A DNA stretch of 64,000 nucleotides, taken from positions 62,001 to 126,000 of the forward strand of contig JADKCC010000017.1 in assembly GCA_016714785.1 (NCBI GenBank). Reading direction: 5' to 3'. The position numbers and the translations under genes were made by a program. Origin of the DNA: Saprospiraceae bacterium (GTDB lineage Bacteria > Bacteroidota > Bacteroidia > Chitinophagales > Saprospiraceae). Under the pieces are notes generated by a model. It saw only the letters and a program-made list of their open reading frames with translations, was not told the origin of the DNA and did not search any database. Position 1 is the stretch's first letter. Every line of letters starts with the position of its first letter. This document shows, in pieces, positions 55,812 to 63,648 of this stretch.

Positions 55812-58800
55812 TTAATTCTTCTGTACGGTTACGGTTCCACAATTGGGGGATGGGCAGGTGCTACATGAAGCGCTGCTCACCGTAAAGGTGGTAAAGCAGG
55901 TGCTCGTCACGGCGTCTTCTACCCGCACGGTGATGCTCGATCCATTGGCAGGGAGAGATGGGTTGCCACTCAGTCCATTGCCTACGATGCTCACGGCTTG
56001 TCCACTGACAATGCTCGGACTCGTCCATGCACCGATCTTCACTTTATAGTTACCACTACCATTGGTTACAGTACCCGTCACGCTAAAGCTGAAGTAGTCG
56101 TCGGCGGCATTGCCACCGGTGCTATTGTTGTTGCAGACGGGTGTGGTGTGGGTTTGGGTTGCGGTACATGGATTACTACAATTGATGGTAGGTGTCGTGA
56201 CTGTATAATCTTTATAACAATCATTACTACCATTATACACTCGTACCGTATATTGGGTATTGTGGACCAAACCTGTGATGGTGCCTCCACCTGTGATATT
56301 TACGGTACCTGGTTGCCCATAAGCAGGACCTGTATAAGTTGCTCCTGTACTAAAGCCTGCTTGATCTGCATTGATTACCGCTGACAAGACTATCGTAGCA
56401 TCATTATTTGGTGTGATACCTGTACACGTTCCTGTATTTGGCGTAAGTGTAGCAGCTGGCACTTCTGTACATACAGTCAGTGTGATGCTAAAGGCTCCGC
56501 ACTGTTGATTGCCTGTGGCAGGTGTTGTTTTTGTTAATGTATAGGTTGCGCAACCTGATCCATTGACCGTGATGGACAAATCGCATTCATTAAATACAAT
56601 ACTACCTCCACTTGTGTTGGATGTTTCATCCCACATACCTTCGCATATCACACCATCTCCGCAGTCTAGTACATCCTGCAAAAATATCTTCTCACCATTG
56701 CCTTTGCTGCATATTGTTTCATTGTATGTCAATGGTGTCGTCGTAGGACAACACTCTGTTACAATGCCTATTTGTTTGGCAAAATCCGCTGGTACATGAT
56801 TACTGGCAGCAGACACATAATTCAAATCCGTATCAAATGCCGCGATACAATCATCCATAGCTGATACATAGATCATATCTGCACTCTTACTATATACGAG
56901 TCCTCTTGCACCTGCCCAGTTTAGGTTATCAGCCACATTGGTCTCCGCACTACTATCTGTCAAGGTTTGATCTATTACTGTTTTGGTTACTGGGTCTATT
57001 TTTACAATTTTCGATGGAGGGCCGAAGCCACCACCATGTGTATATACCACATACATTTTGCCAGCGGCATCAAAATCTATACCCATTACTACTTCCCCTG
57101 CTCCTGTATTGAGTCCTAACTGAGCTGTAGTCATAAAATCTTGGGTTGTACCACAGTTGCCACTTGGTCCTGCTGTACCAGTGAATGATGCAGGGTCTAT
57201 TAAGCCTCTTACAATTTTGTTGCCTTGTGTGCCGTACCAATAACCATCTGGCCCTACAGCCATACTCCATACTAAGGCTGGATACTGACATCCCACTAAA
57301 TCTCCTGTACATAAATCATAAATTCGCATCTCTCCTGTATGACCAGTCGCATTGTTGGTGGCGTTAACATACAAATTATTATCTACTGAAAACAAATCAT
57401 AACTATATATATTTTCTACCAAATTATCAATAGTAGCAGGGGTCGATGGATCTGCATCTACCTTCACTCCATCGCAAGTAAACTTACCGACGAAGTGCGG
57501 AGCTTGAGCTTGGGTGATGTACATAAACCCATTGATATCTGGCGCTATACCATGTGGTGCTTCTACGACGCCATTAGCATCCATCCATGGGTTGCCGATC
57601 TCTGTCAATGTGCCATTGGCTGAAGTGACTTTAAATTTGTGTATGTGATCTATTCCTGTATCATTCAGATATACCATATCATTGCAAGCACAATCACCAG
57701 TAACAGCACAACTAGCTGGTGCCGTATAGGTCTGTGTCGCTGTACACGCCGCATCATCGCTAAATGCTGCCGTCACCGTATGGCTCGCGCCGTCTGATGT
57801 CAGTCCTGTAAGTGTATAAGCTTGTGGGCTGGTAAATGGCGCATTAAATGTCTGCATAACGGCCCCTATACTCACTGTGAGTGTGCCTGTGGCTGGTGCA
57901 TCTGTAAAGGTGATGCTGCCGCTAACGCTGTAGGTGTTGGTGGCTGTATTGCAGGTTGTTGGTGTTGCTGTGAGGGAGGTGATAGCGCATAATGCATCAG
58001 CCCAAGCTGGTACATCTGGACTAGACACTATCAAACCATTACCACCTGATCCGCCAGTTGCAGTAGGCATACTATTTTTAGGGTTTATTGTAGATGCTCC
58101 ATGACTACCTCCTATTGTTACAGAAGAGTTGTTACCTGCGTTAAATATATTTGTATTATTTACAGTTACTACTTCACCACCAGTGTTAGTAGTCAAAGTA
58201 GTAGAATATAACCAAATTCCACCACCGCCACCGCCGCCACCGCCGACTCCACCATGAAAACCCAAGGGACCACTGTTGTTCCCGTCTCCACCGCCACCAC
58301 CAGTAGCACTTAAATTTGTCAAAGAAATAAAGTTTCTAACATTTATTATCATTTGTCCTCCTCCACCGCCGCCAGCTCCACCTGCCCCTTCCCGCGCAGT
58401 TATTAGATTACAATAACTTGCAAGGTCTTTTTCTTCACCATTTGAATTTATGTTATTTGAATTTCCATCAATTTCGTTAAATTCTAAAATAACAATACCA
58501 CCACCGACTCCTCCTGGTTGGCACATAGAGTTTCCCCCAGCTCCACCCATCATCAACCGTGCCTGTGTATTATTTAAAAAATGATCATTATTTGAAATTA
58601 CAAATGTTACAGGAACATTGCCATTAGAACCATCAGTGTAACTTGATAGTCCTTTTGTGCCTCCCTGACCACCACCAGTCCAAGCACCACCACCGCCTCC
58701 GCCAGCACCATCATCTCCTCCAGCTGTAGCTGAAGCTGCACCACCACCGCCTCCATATCCACCACCTCCTGCACCACCGCAGCTATCTTCACACGAAGGA

Positions 58801-59690
58801 TGGTTTCCACCATTGCCTACTCCCTTTGAGCCTCCTCCTCCGCCAGCTGTCCCATTTTGTCCTTCTCCTCCGCCACCTACACCACCACCCGAACCTCCTA
58901 AGGGATCACCAGCACCTGAACCGCCACCACCTATAATACCTCCTCCACCACCACTGCCATTACCTCGTATATCTCCCTTTGCCTTGCCACCATCAACACC
59001 AAAAGCGGATATACCTAAATCTGATAATCCTCCACCTCCTGCACCACCACCATTCGAGCTTGGATTTGAATTACCTCCACCACCACCTCCAATTCCACCT
59101 CCACCTTCTAAACCTCCTCTAGGTTCACCTCTACCTTCGATACTTCCTTGTCCACTACTTAGACTCGAAGAAATTGAAGATGATGGAGCATTATTTTGGC
59201 TATAACCTTTAGCCGTAGCAACTATATCTGCATTCAAAATTAGAGTCCCTCCATGGAGGGCAATAACCCCTCCAGTATTTCCATTCCACAATTTGGCTAC
59301 AACATTTGAAGTGACCGTTGCTGTAGGACAGTGTGGTGCTCGCACCAATTGAACCTTTTCTGTACTAAAACTATACGTCTTAGCGATTACATTGAGAGTT
59401 ATATTGTTACCACTGATTGCAGTTATCTTTTTGAGTTCATAATTTCCCATATTACTGCCTGCATGCACAGGAGGTATACCTGTCATTTGGATCAATACGA
59501 CGTAATCACCTACTGCAAATGGTGCTGCTGCACCAGATGTAGCTCCTATTGTCACTACATTGCCACCTATGGCATTCACAGGAGCATAAGTATTGATGAT
59601 ACCATTGAGATTACTGCAGTCTTGTGCTATAATGCTTACCTGCCAGAATATTGCGAGCGTGATGATGATGATTTTTGTTAAAGCTTTCAT
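55812..59690 (-). CDS. Gly-rich surface protein B, 1,292 residues, intact
   Basis: Same N-terminus as protein A (MKALTKIIIITLA, then FSTEKVQLVRAPH and WNGNTGGVIALHGGTLIL). A ~370-residue Gly-rich region follows (GGGGGIGGGGGGNSNPSSNG and similar). Next come a beta domain (YSVSGSITFTDAPATGTLTV) and a ~300-residue propeller-like domain (DCACNDMVYLNDTGIDHIHKF, AVGPDGYWYGTQGNKIVRG) that resembles NHL/SMP-30-type folds. Then come Cys-rich beta domains and the ~110-residue tail domain ending CPSPNCGTVTVQ. It is secreted and probably surface-bound. Unlike protein A it is free of frameshifts despite many G-runs. Confidence 0.82.
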   Translation of the reverse strand: MKALTKIIIITLAIFWQVSIIAQDCSNLNGIINTYAPVNAIGGNVVTIGATSGAAAPFAVGDYVVLIQMTGIPPVHAGSNMGNYELKKITAISGNNITLNVIAKTYSFSTEKVQLVRAPHCPTATVTSNVVAKLWNGNTGGVIALHGGTLILNADIVATAKGYSQNNAPSSSISSSLSSGQGSIEGRGEPRGGLEGGGGIGGGGGGNSNPSSNGGGAGGGGLSDLGISAFGVDGGKAKGDIRGNGSGGGGGIIGGGGSGAGDPLGGSGGGVGGGGEGQNGTAGGGGGSKGVGNGGNHPSCEDSCGGAGGGGYGGGGGAASATAGGDDGAGGGGGGAWTGGGQGGTKGLSSYTDGSNGNVPVTFVISNNDHFLNNTQARLMMGGAGGNSMCQPGGVGGGIVILEFNEIDGNSNNINSNGEEKDLASYCNLITAREGAGGAGGGGGGQMIINVRNFISLTNLSATGGGGGDGNNSGPLGFHGGVGGGGGGGGGIWLYSTTLTTNTGGEVVTVNNTNIFNAGNNSSVTIGGSHGASTINPKNSMPTATGGSGGNGLIVSSPDVPAWADALCAITSLTATPTTCNTATNTYSVSGSITFTDAPATGTLTVSIGAVMQTFNAPFTSPQAYTLTGLTSDGASHTVTAAFSDDAACTATQTYTAPASCAVTGDCACNDMVYLNDTGIDHIHKFKVTSANGTLTEIGNPWMDANGVVEAPHGIAPDINGFMYITQAQAPHFVGKFTCDGVKVDADPSTPATIDNLVENIYSYDLFSVDNNLYVNATNNATGHTGEMRIYDLCTGDLVGCQYPALVWSMAVGPDGYWYGTQGNKIVRGLIDPASFTGTAGPSGNCGTTQDFMTTAQLGLNTGAGEVVMGIDFDAAGKMYVVYTHGGGFGPPSKIVKIDPVTKTVIDQTLTDSSAETNVADNLNWAGARGLVYSKSADMIYVSAMDDCIAAFDTDLNYVSAASNHVPADFAKQIGIVTECCPTTTPLTYNETICSKGNGEKIFLQDVLDCGDGVICEGMWDETSNTSGGSIVFNECDLSITVNGSGCATYTLTKTTPATGNQQCGAFSITLTVCTEVPAATLTPNTGTCTGITPNNDATIVLSAVINADQAGFSTGATYTGPAYGQPGTVNITGGGTITGLVHNTQYTVRVYNGSNDCYKDYTVTTPTINCSNPCTATQTHTTPVCNNNSTGGNAADDYFSFSVTGTVTNGSGNYKVKIGAWTSPSIVSGQAVSIVGNGLSGNPSLPANGSSITVRVEDAVTSTCFTTFTVSSASCSTCPSPNCGTVTVQKN

Positions 59691-59826
59691 TTTTTTAATG
59701 TGTTAATTTATTTATGTATAAATGTGCTGACTATTTTAATGTGCAAATTTGTTAATATGCTGGTGTACTGATGCAATTGTCATTTGCACATTAGCACATA
59801 GACTTATAAGCACATTATTCAGCTCA

Positions 59827-61320
59827 TTAATTTTTCCCTTCCCTGACATATACCATCTTATTAGGTTGTAGGCCCGTGATGCGATCTTTTTTGCCATCGG
59901 GCCAGGCGACTTCTATTTCATCTATAGTGGCATTGCTGCCTAGTCCAAAGATGATGCAGTGTGTATTGCTGATGCCATAGCTTTCGCCGGCTCTGACTTC
60001 TCTGACTTGTTTTTTTGCTCCTTGCTTAAGGGTGACTTTGGTGCCTATGGCACTGAGATTGTTGTCCCATCCTTGTAGTATGATCGGTAGGTGGGCATTG
60101 CCATTGCCAGCATTGAGCCATAACTTATCGGGTGATGCCGTGCCCCAATAGTAAGATGCATAGATATCCTGAAATCCATCATGGTTGAAGTCACCTACTA
60201 CAAAGGAGCGTAGCTGCTGACTGCCGCTGCTGAGTGGTGTGATGCTTTGCTGGGTGAATGTGCCGTTGCCATTATTTTTATAATATCCTGCGCCCCCAGC
60301 CCCTGCATACAATAAGTCCACGTAGCCATCATTGTCAAAATCACGCATGAGTGCCTGAAAGATACCATTGGGTAGGCTTTCTAGTCCACTGCCCGTGGTG
60401 ATATCTGTGTAGTAGCCATTGCCACTATTGCGCATAAGTAGGCTCGGTGTGTAGTGATTGATGATGAGGGCATCCATATCACCATCGTTGTCTATATCTT
60501 GAAATTCTGTGACCCACGATTGAGAGCCGTCTCTAAGTCCATACGCACTAGCCATTTCGGTGTAGTGGTTCGCCCCATCATTGACAAAAAGTTGATTGAT
60601 ACGGCGGCCATCATTGGGATCTGTGACGCCTGCGCGGCACTTGCTGATGTAGAAATCTTGATCGCCATCATTGTCAAAATCGGTGAAGACGATACCATAA
60701 TTGCCACTATTGTCAGAGGCAGGTACAGTAGTCATGTCTATGCCCATATTATCACGTACGTAGTTGCCATTGCCCGTATTGCGCCAGATAGCGGAGAGAC
60801 CATCATCATGACATACGAATAGGTCTAGTAATCCATCGCCATTGATGTCTGCCATAGCAGATGCTTGGGTAAATATATTGTCGTCCGGTAGTTGTGTAGC
60901 GGCATAACTCGTGCCATCATTACTTGCCTTGACGATACGTACACCATTGTACTGCCCACCAGTGAGTATGTCGCAGTAGCCATTATTGTCCACGTCCCCT
61001 ACGATGATACTCAGTGGACTGCCTGACTGTATGCCTCCGAGCGACATTTCTGTCCAAGGTGTATTGGGTGTTTTCGGTTGCTTAAGTACAAAAAACTGTC
61101 CGGATGTATTGGACCTAACAATGTCGTCATAGCCATCACCATCCATATCTGCGGCTCCCTTTTGCATCCAAGAGTAAAAGCTCCCCGACTGTGGCAGAAG
61201 CGATGAAGCATCTGTGAAGGTGGGTTGGGCTATTGCTGTAGCTCCAATACACCATACACCAAGGCCGACGAGTGTCAGGTGGTGAAGTGTTTTTTTGAAT
61301 ATTGTCATTTGGGTGTTCAT
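59827..61320 (-). CDS. VCBS/FG-GAP repeat protein with ASPIC/UnbV C-terminal domain
   Basis: A 497-residue protein with a signal peptide (ends ATAIAQ). Repeated Ca2+-binding-like FG-GAP/VCBS motifs follow: DMDGDGYDD, DVDNNGYCD, DINGDGLLD, DFDNDGDQD, DIDNDGDMD, DFDNDGYVD, DFNHDGFQD. They form a seven-bladed propeller-like body. The C-terminal ~75 residues (VTLKQGAKKQVREV ... SNATIDEIEVAWPDGKKD) are the ASPIC/UnbV domain, also seen in CRTAC1-type proteins. It is likely extracellular and may bind ligand or matrix. It sits upstream of protein B and downstream of the DUF3276 gene. Confidence 0.88.
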   Translation of the reverse strand: MNTQMTIFKKTLHHLTLVGLGVWCIGATAIAQPTFTDASSLLPQSGSFYSWMQKGAADMDGDGYDDIVRSNTSGQFFVLKQPKTPNTPWTEMSLGGIQSGSPLSIIVGDVDNNGYCDILTGGQYNGVRIVKASNDGTSYAATQLPDDNIFTQASAMADINGDGLLDLFVCHDDGLSAIWRNTGNGNYVRDNMGIDMTTVPASDNSGNYGIVFTDFDNDGDQDFYISKCRAGVTDPNDGRRINQLFVNDGANHYTEMASAYGLRDGSQSWVTEFQDIDNDGDMDALIINHYTPSLLMRNSGNGYYTDITTGSGLESLPNGIFQALMRDFDNDGYVDLLYAGAGGAGYYKNNGNGTFTQQSITPLSSGSQQLRSFVVGDFNHDGFQDIYASYYWGTASPDKLWLNAGNGNAHLPIILQGWDNNLSAIGTKVTLKQGAKKQVREVRAGESYGISNTHCIIFGLGSNATIDEIEVAWPDGKKDRITGLQPNKMVYVREGKN

Positions 61321-61386
61321 GTATGAATGATGTGCTGATTTGATAATGTGCAGATGTGCTAATTTGCTAATTGGGTAATATGCTAA

Positions 61387-61623
61387 TTAGTAAAAATTTA
61401 TTTTTAATTCCTTGCGTATGTGATTGAGGGTTTCTTCGAGGCCATCTGCCACTTTCTGCAGATCTTCTTTATTGATTTGAATGCGGCTGCGCTCTTCCAT
61501 CCCATTACGATTGGTAAAACTTTCCGAAAAAAGGAGATAGATATCTCCACCATCTCGCTGTTTCACATCCATGAAGTAGGTGCGTCTGCTGCCTGCCGGA
61601 ATTTTTTTGCTGAATAAGTCCAT
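61387..61623 (-). CDS. PUR-alpha-like nucleic-acid-binding protein (DUF3276)
   Basis: A 78-residue protein with the family pattern SKKIPAGSRRTYFMDVKQ ... IYLLFSESF ... IQINKEDLQKVADGLEETLNHI. Such short proteins resemble PUR repeats that bind single-stranded DNA or RNA, as in the Borrelia regulator BpuR. It is the first gene of the minus-strand cluster that continues with the VCBS protein and Gly-rich proteins, so a regulatory role there is possible but unproven. Confidence 0.8.
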   Translation of the reverse strand: MDLFSKKIPAGSRRTYFMDVKQRDGGDIYLLFSESFTNRNGMEERSRIQINKEDLQKVADGLEETLNHIRKELKINFY

Positions 61624-61778
61624 TTTTTAATGTGCTGATTTTTTAATGTGCTAATGTGTTAATTTGAAAATTGGGCAATTGAGCAATATGGTGATTAGAA
61701 AATTCATTTTCAAATCGACTCATTTTCAAATTGGCTAATCGATCTCTCATTTTAAAATTTTCAAATTGTACCATCTTC

Positions 61779-62150
61779 AAATTAATTAATAATATCGTAA
61801 ACAAAAAGGGCTCTTGTCTTTACAGAATACATTCCACCTACCTGCCGGAGGAGGATATGATCCTTCAGATATTATCATTTTGATCAGAAAAACAAATGAT
61901 TGACTGATAGGAAAATTAATCTCCTATCCAGACATTTTAAATTTTTCAAATCAGCAACAGGTTGGTTGGTTCGTATCTCGTAAGACTATTGATACAGATC
62001 AGATCTTATCATCATATATCAAAAGCGTCATTTCAATACTATAAATATGACACAAATCTATATATAGAAAATTCTATAATGTAATTTTTATATAACTTTT
62101 TATACAATATGTTCATATTTGTGGACAAACGTTAGATGTTTATGTAAAAA
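61779..62150 (-). repeat. Paralogous upstream block, copy 2 (partner 38743-39115)
   Basis: See the partner. It ends in the GTTCAT...GTGGACAAACGT motif (62104-62134). It lies upstream of the DUF3276/VCBS/Gly-rich gene cluster. Confidence 0.65.
62104..62134 (-). promoter_or_regulatory. Conserved upstream motif, copy 3
   Basis: ACAATATGTTCAT then TTTGTGGACAAACGT, matching 28902-28936 and 39065-39101. Confidence 0.4.
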
Positions 62151-62157
62151 TATGCCA

Positions 62158-62345
62158 AGTGCTGATTTGCTGATATGTTAATGTGATGATTTGATGATTT
62201 GCTGATGTGCTGATTTGCTGATGTGCTGATTTGCTGATTTGATGATTTGATGATTTGCTGATTTGCTAATTTGCTAATTTGTTGATTTGTTGATTTGTTG
62301 ATGTGTTGATGTGCTGATTTGATGATTTGCTGATTTGATGATTTG
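62158..62345. repeat. 8-nt degenerate tandem repeat (NTGATNTG family)
   Basis: About 23 consecutive units of the type CTGATTTG/CTGATGTG/ATGATTTG/CTAATTTG/TTGATTTG. Shorter runs occur at most gene boundaries from 29 kb onward (for example 29025-29075, 39150-39180, 41100-41133, 43285-43330, 51530-51600, 55690-55800, 59700-59775, 61325-61385). Confidence 0.8.
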
Positions 62346-62407
62346 TTTCTTTTGTCTGAACTATGATTCATTTGATTTTTGTGATTAGGGTGATGTGTTG
62401 ATGTGTA

Positions 62408-62627
62408 CCGGTCAGAGACCGTAAGATACTATCCGTCAACGTCAAATAAGACTTTTAAAAACGAGGATGGCATTTTATTGGAGTTGCAAACTTGTTTGCA
62501 ACATGGATCGAATAAAACTTTGACAAACGAGATATCAAACAATAGAACATGAGATATAACCAAATATCGAAGAACGGAACTTAGCCCCTCTTTTTTAAGA
62601 GAGGGGTTGGGGTGAGTAAAAACTTAT
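62408..62627. repeat. Composite repeat shared with 51616-51833
   Basis: Hairpin module (62408-62467, right arm eroded), then ~160 bp nearly identical to 51672-51833, including the CCCCTCT...AGAGGGG hairpin at 62584-62617. Confidence 0.7.
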
Positions 62628-62724
62628 GTGTTAATGTGCTGATTTGCTGATTTGTTTCTTTTGTCTGAACTATGATTCATTTGATTTTTGTGATTAGGGT
62701 GATGTGTTGATGTGTTGATGTGTA

Positions 62725-62850
62725 CCGGTCAGAGACCGTAAGATACTATCAGTCAAAGTCAAATAAGACTTTGACAAACGGGGTGATGTGCATCGGTCTG
62801 AGACCGCAAGATACTATCCGTCAAAGTCAAATAAGACTTTGACAAACGGG
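62725..62850. repeat. Two hairpin modules in tandem
   Basis: Modules at 62725-62783 and 62794-62850. Both have the 9-bp GTCAAAGTC/GACTTTGAC stem, with AGAGACCG and TGAGACCG leaders respectively. Confidence 0.7.
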
Positions 62851-62862
62851 CATGGCATTTTT

Positions 62863-62928
62863 GTGGCCTTGCAAATTCATTTGCAAGTTAACATAATTTG
62901 TTGCAATTAAAAATTGCAATGCCATTAA
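62863..62928. repeat. TTGCAA double-palindrome element
   Basis: Same as 63216-63284; it ends GCCATTAA and passes directly into the 21-bp array. Confidence 0.65.
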
Positions 62929-63017
62929 CAAAAGCTTAGATTGGATGTCCAAAAGCTTAGATTGGATGTCCAAAAGCTTAGATTGGATGTTCAAAAGCTT
63001 AGATTGGATGTCCAAAA
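62929..63017. repeat. 21-bp tandem repeat, short array (4 units)
   Basis: Four units of CAAAAGCTTAGATTGGATG plus TC/TT. The array is interrupted by the REP-like element at 63021. Confidence 0.85.
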
Positions 63018-63020
63018 CTC

Positions 63021-63208
63021 CGATGGTCGAAGTTTGCAACTTCGATCCTGTATATCAAGAATTTGCAATTCGTTTTCACAATTGCTAAAAAAATCTGTTA
63101 ACCCGATGAGCGATGTTTTAAACTATTTGTGGCTTAGTTTTTATTATAATGTTAATTGAATTATAAATTCATAAAATATTGCATCGCAGTTGCAAACTGC
63201 GACGATCG
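63021..63208. repeat. REP-like element with two terminal hairpins
   Basis: Left hairpin 63028-63044, right hairpin 63184-63202. The core is nearly identical to 45509-45695. It lies inside the 21-bp array region. Confidence 0.75.
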
Positions 63209-63215
63209 TAGTGGG

Positions 63216-63284
63216 TTAATGGCCTTGCAAATTCATTTGCAAGTTAACATAATTTGTTGCAATTAAAAATTGCAATGCCATTAA
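63216..63284. repeat. TTGCAA double-palindrome element with terminal inverted repeat
   Basis: The most complete copy: terminal TTAATGGC/GCCATTAA inverted repeats enclose TTGCAAATTCATTTGCAA and TTGCAATT-AAA-AATTGCAA. 69 bp in total. Confidence 0.7.
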
Positions 63285-63648
63285 CAAAGCTTAGATTGGA
63301 TGTTCAAAAGCTTAGATTGAATGTCCAAAAGCTTAGATTGGATGTCCAAAAGCTTAGATTGGATGTTCGAAAGCTTAGATTGAATGTCCAAAAGCTTAGA
63401 TTGGATGTACAAAAGCTTAGATTGGATGTTCAAAAGCTTAGATTGGATGTCCAAAAGCTTAGATTGGATGTCCAAAAGCTTAGATTGGATGTCCAAAAGC
63501 TTAGATTGATGTCAACTATTGGTCAAAGCTTAGATTGGATGTTCAAAAGCTTAGATTGGATGTCCAAAAGCTTAGATTGAAAGTCCAAAAGCTTAGATTG
63601 GATGTCCAAAAGCTTAGATTGAAAGTCCAAAAGCTTAGATTGGATGTG
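63285..63648. repeat. 21-bp tandem repeat, long array (17 units)
   Basis: 17 units of CAAAAGCTTAGATTGGATG plus TC/TT, most exactly 21 bp. Variants GAATG and GAAAG recur, and one unit is disrupted at ~63508-63523. Because 21 is a multiple of 3, long open frames (heptad QKLRLDV) appear on both strands but are not genes. Confidence 0.9.

Noticed and set aside
54806..59205. Pro/His-rich plus-strand frames opposite the Gly-rich proteins
   Set aside because: Complement of GGN codons reads as Pro/His/Thr; no independent evidence for expression.
62132..62371. Minus-strand frame of Ser/Asn/Gln/His repeats
   Set aside because: It is a translation of the 8-nt intergenic repeat, which happens to lack stops in this frame.
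63254..63580. Plus- and minus-strand open frames of heptad repeats (QKLRLDV and DIQSKLL)
   Set aside because: They exist only because the 21-bp unit is a multiple of three and lacks stops; no start context and no independent coding signal.
62929..63648. CRISPR-like array of 21-bp units
   Set aside because: Units are directly abutting with no unique spacers, and no cas genes are in the window; it is a minisatellite-type tandem repeat.
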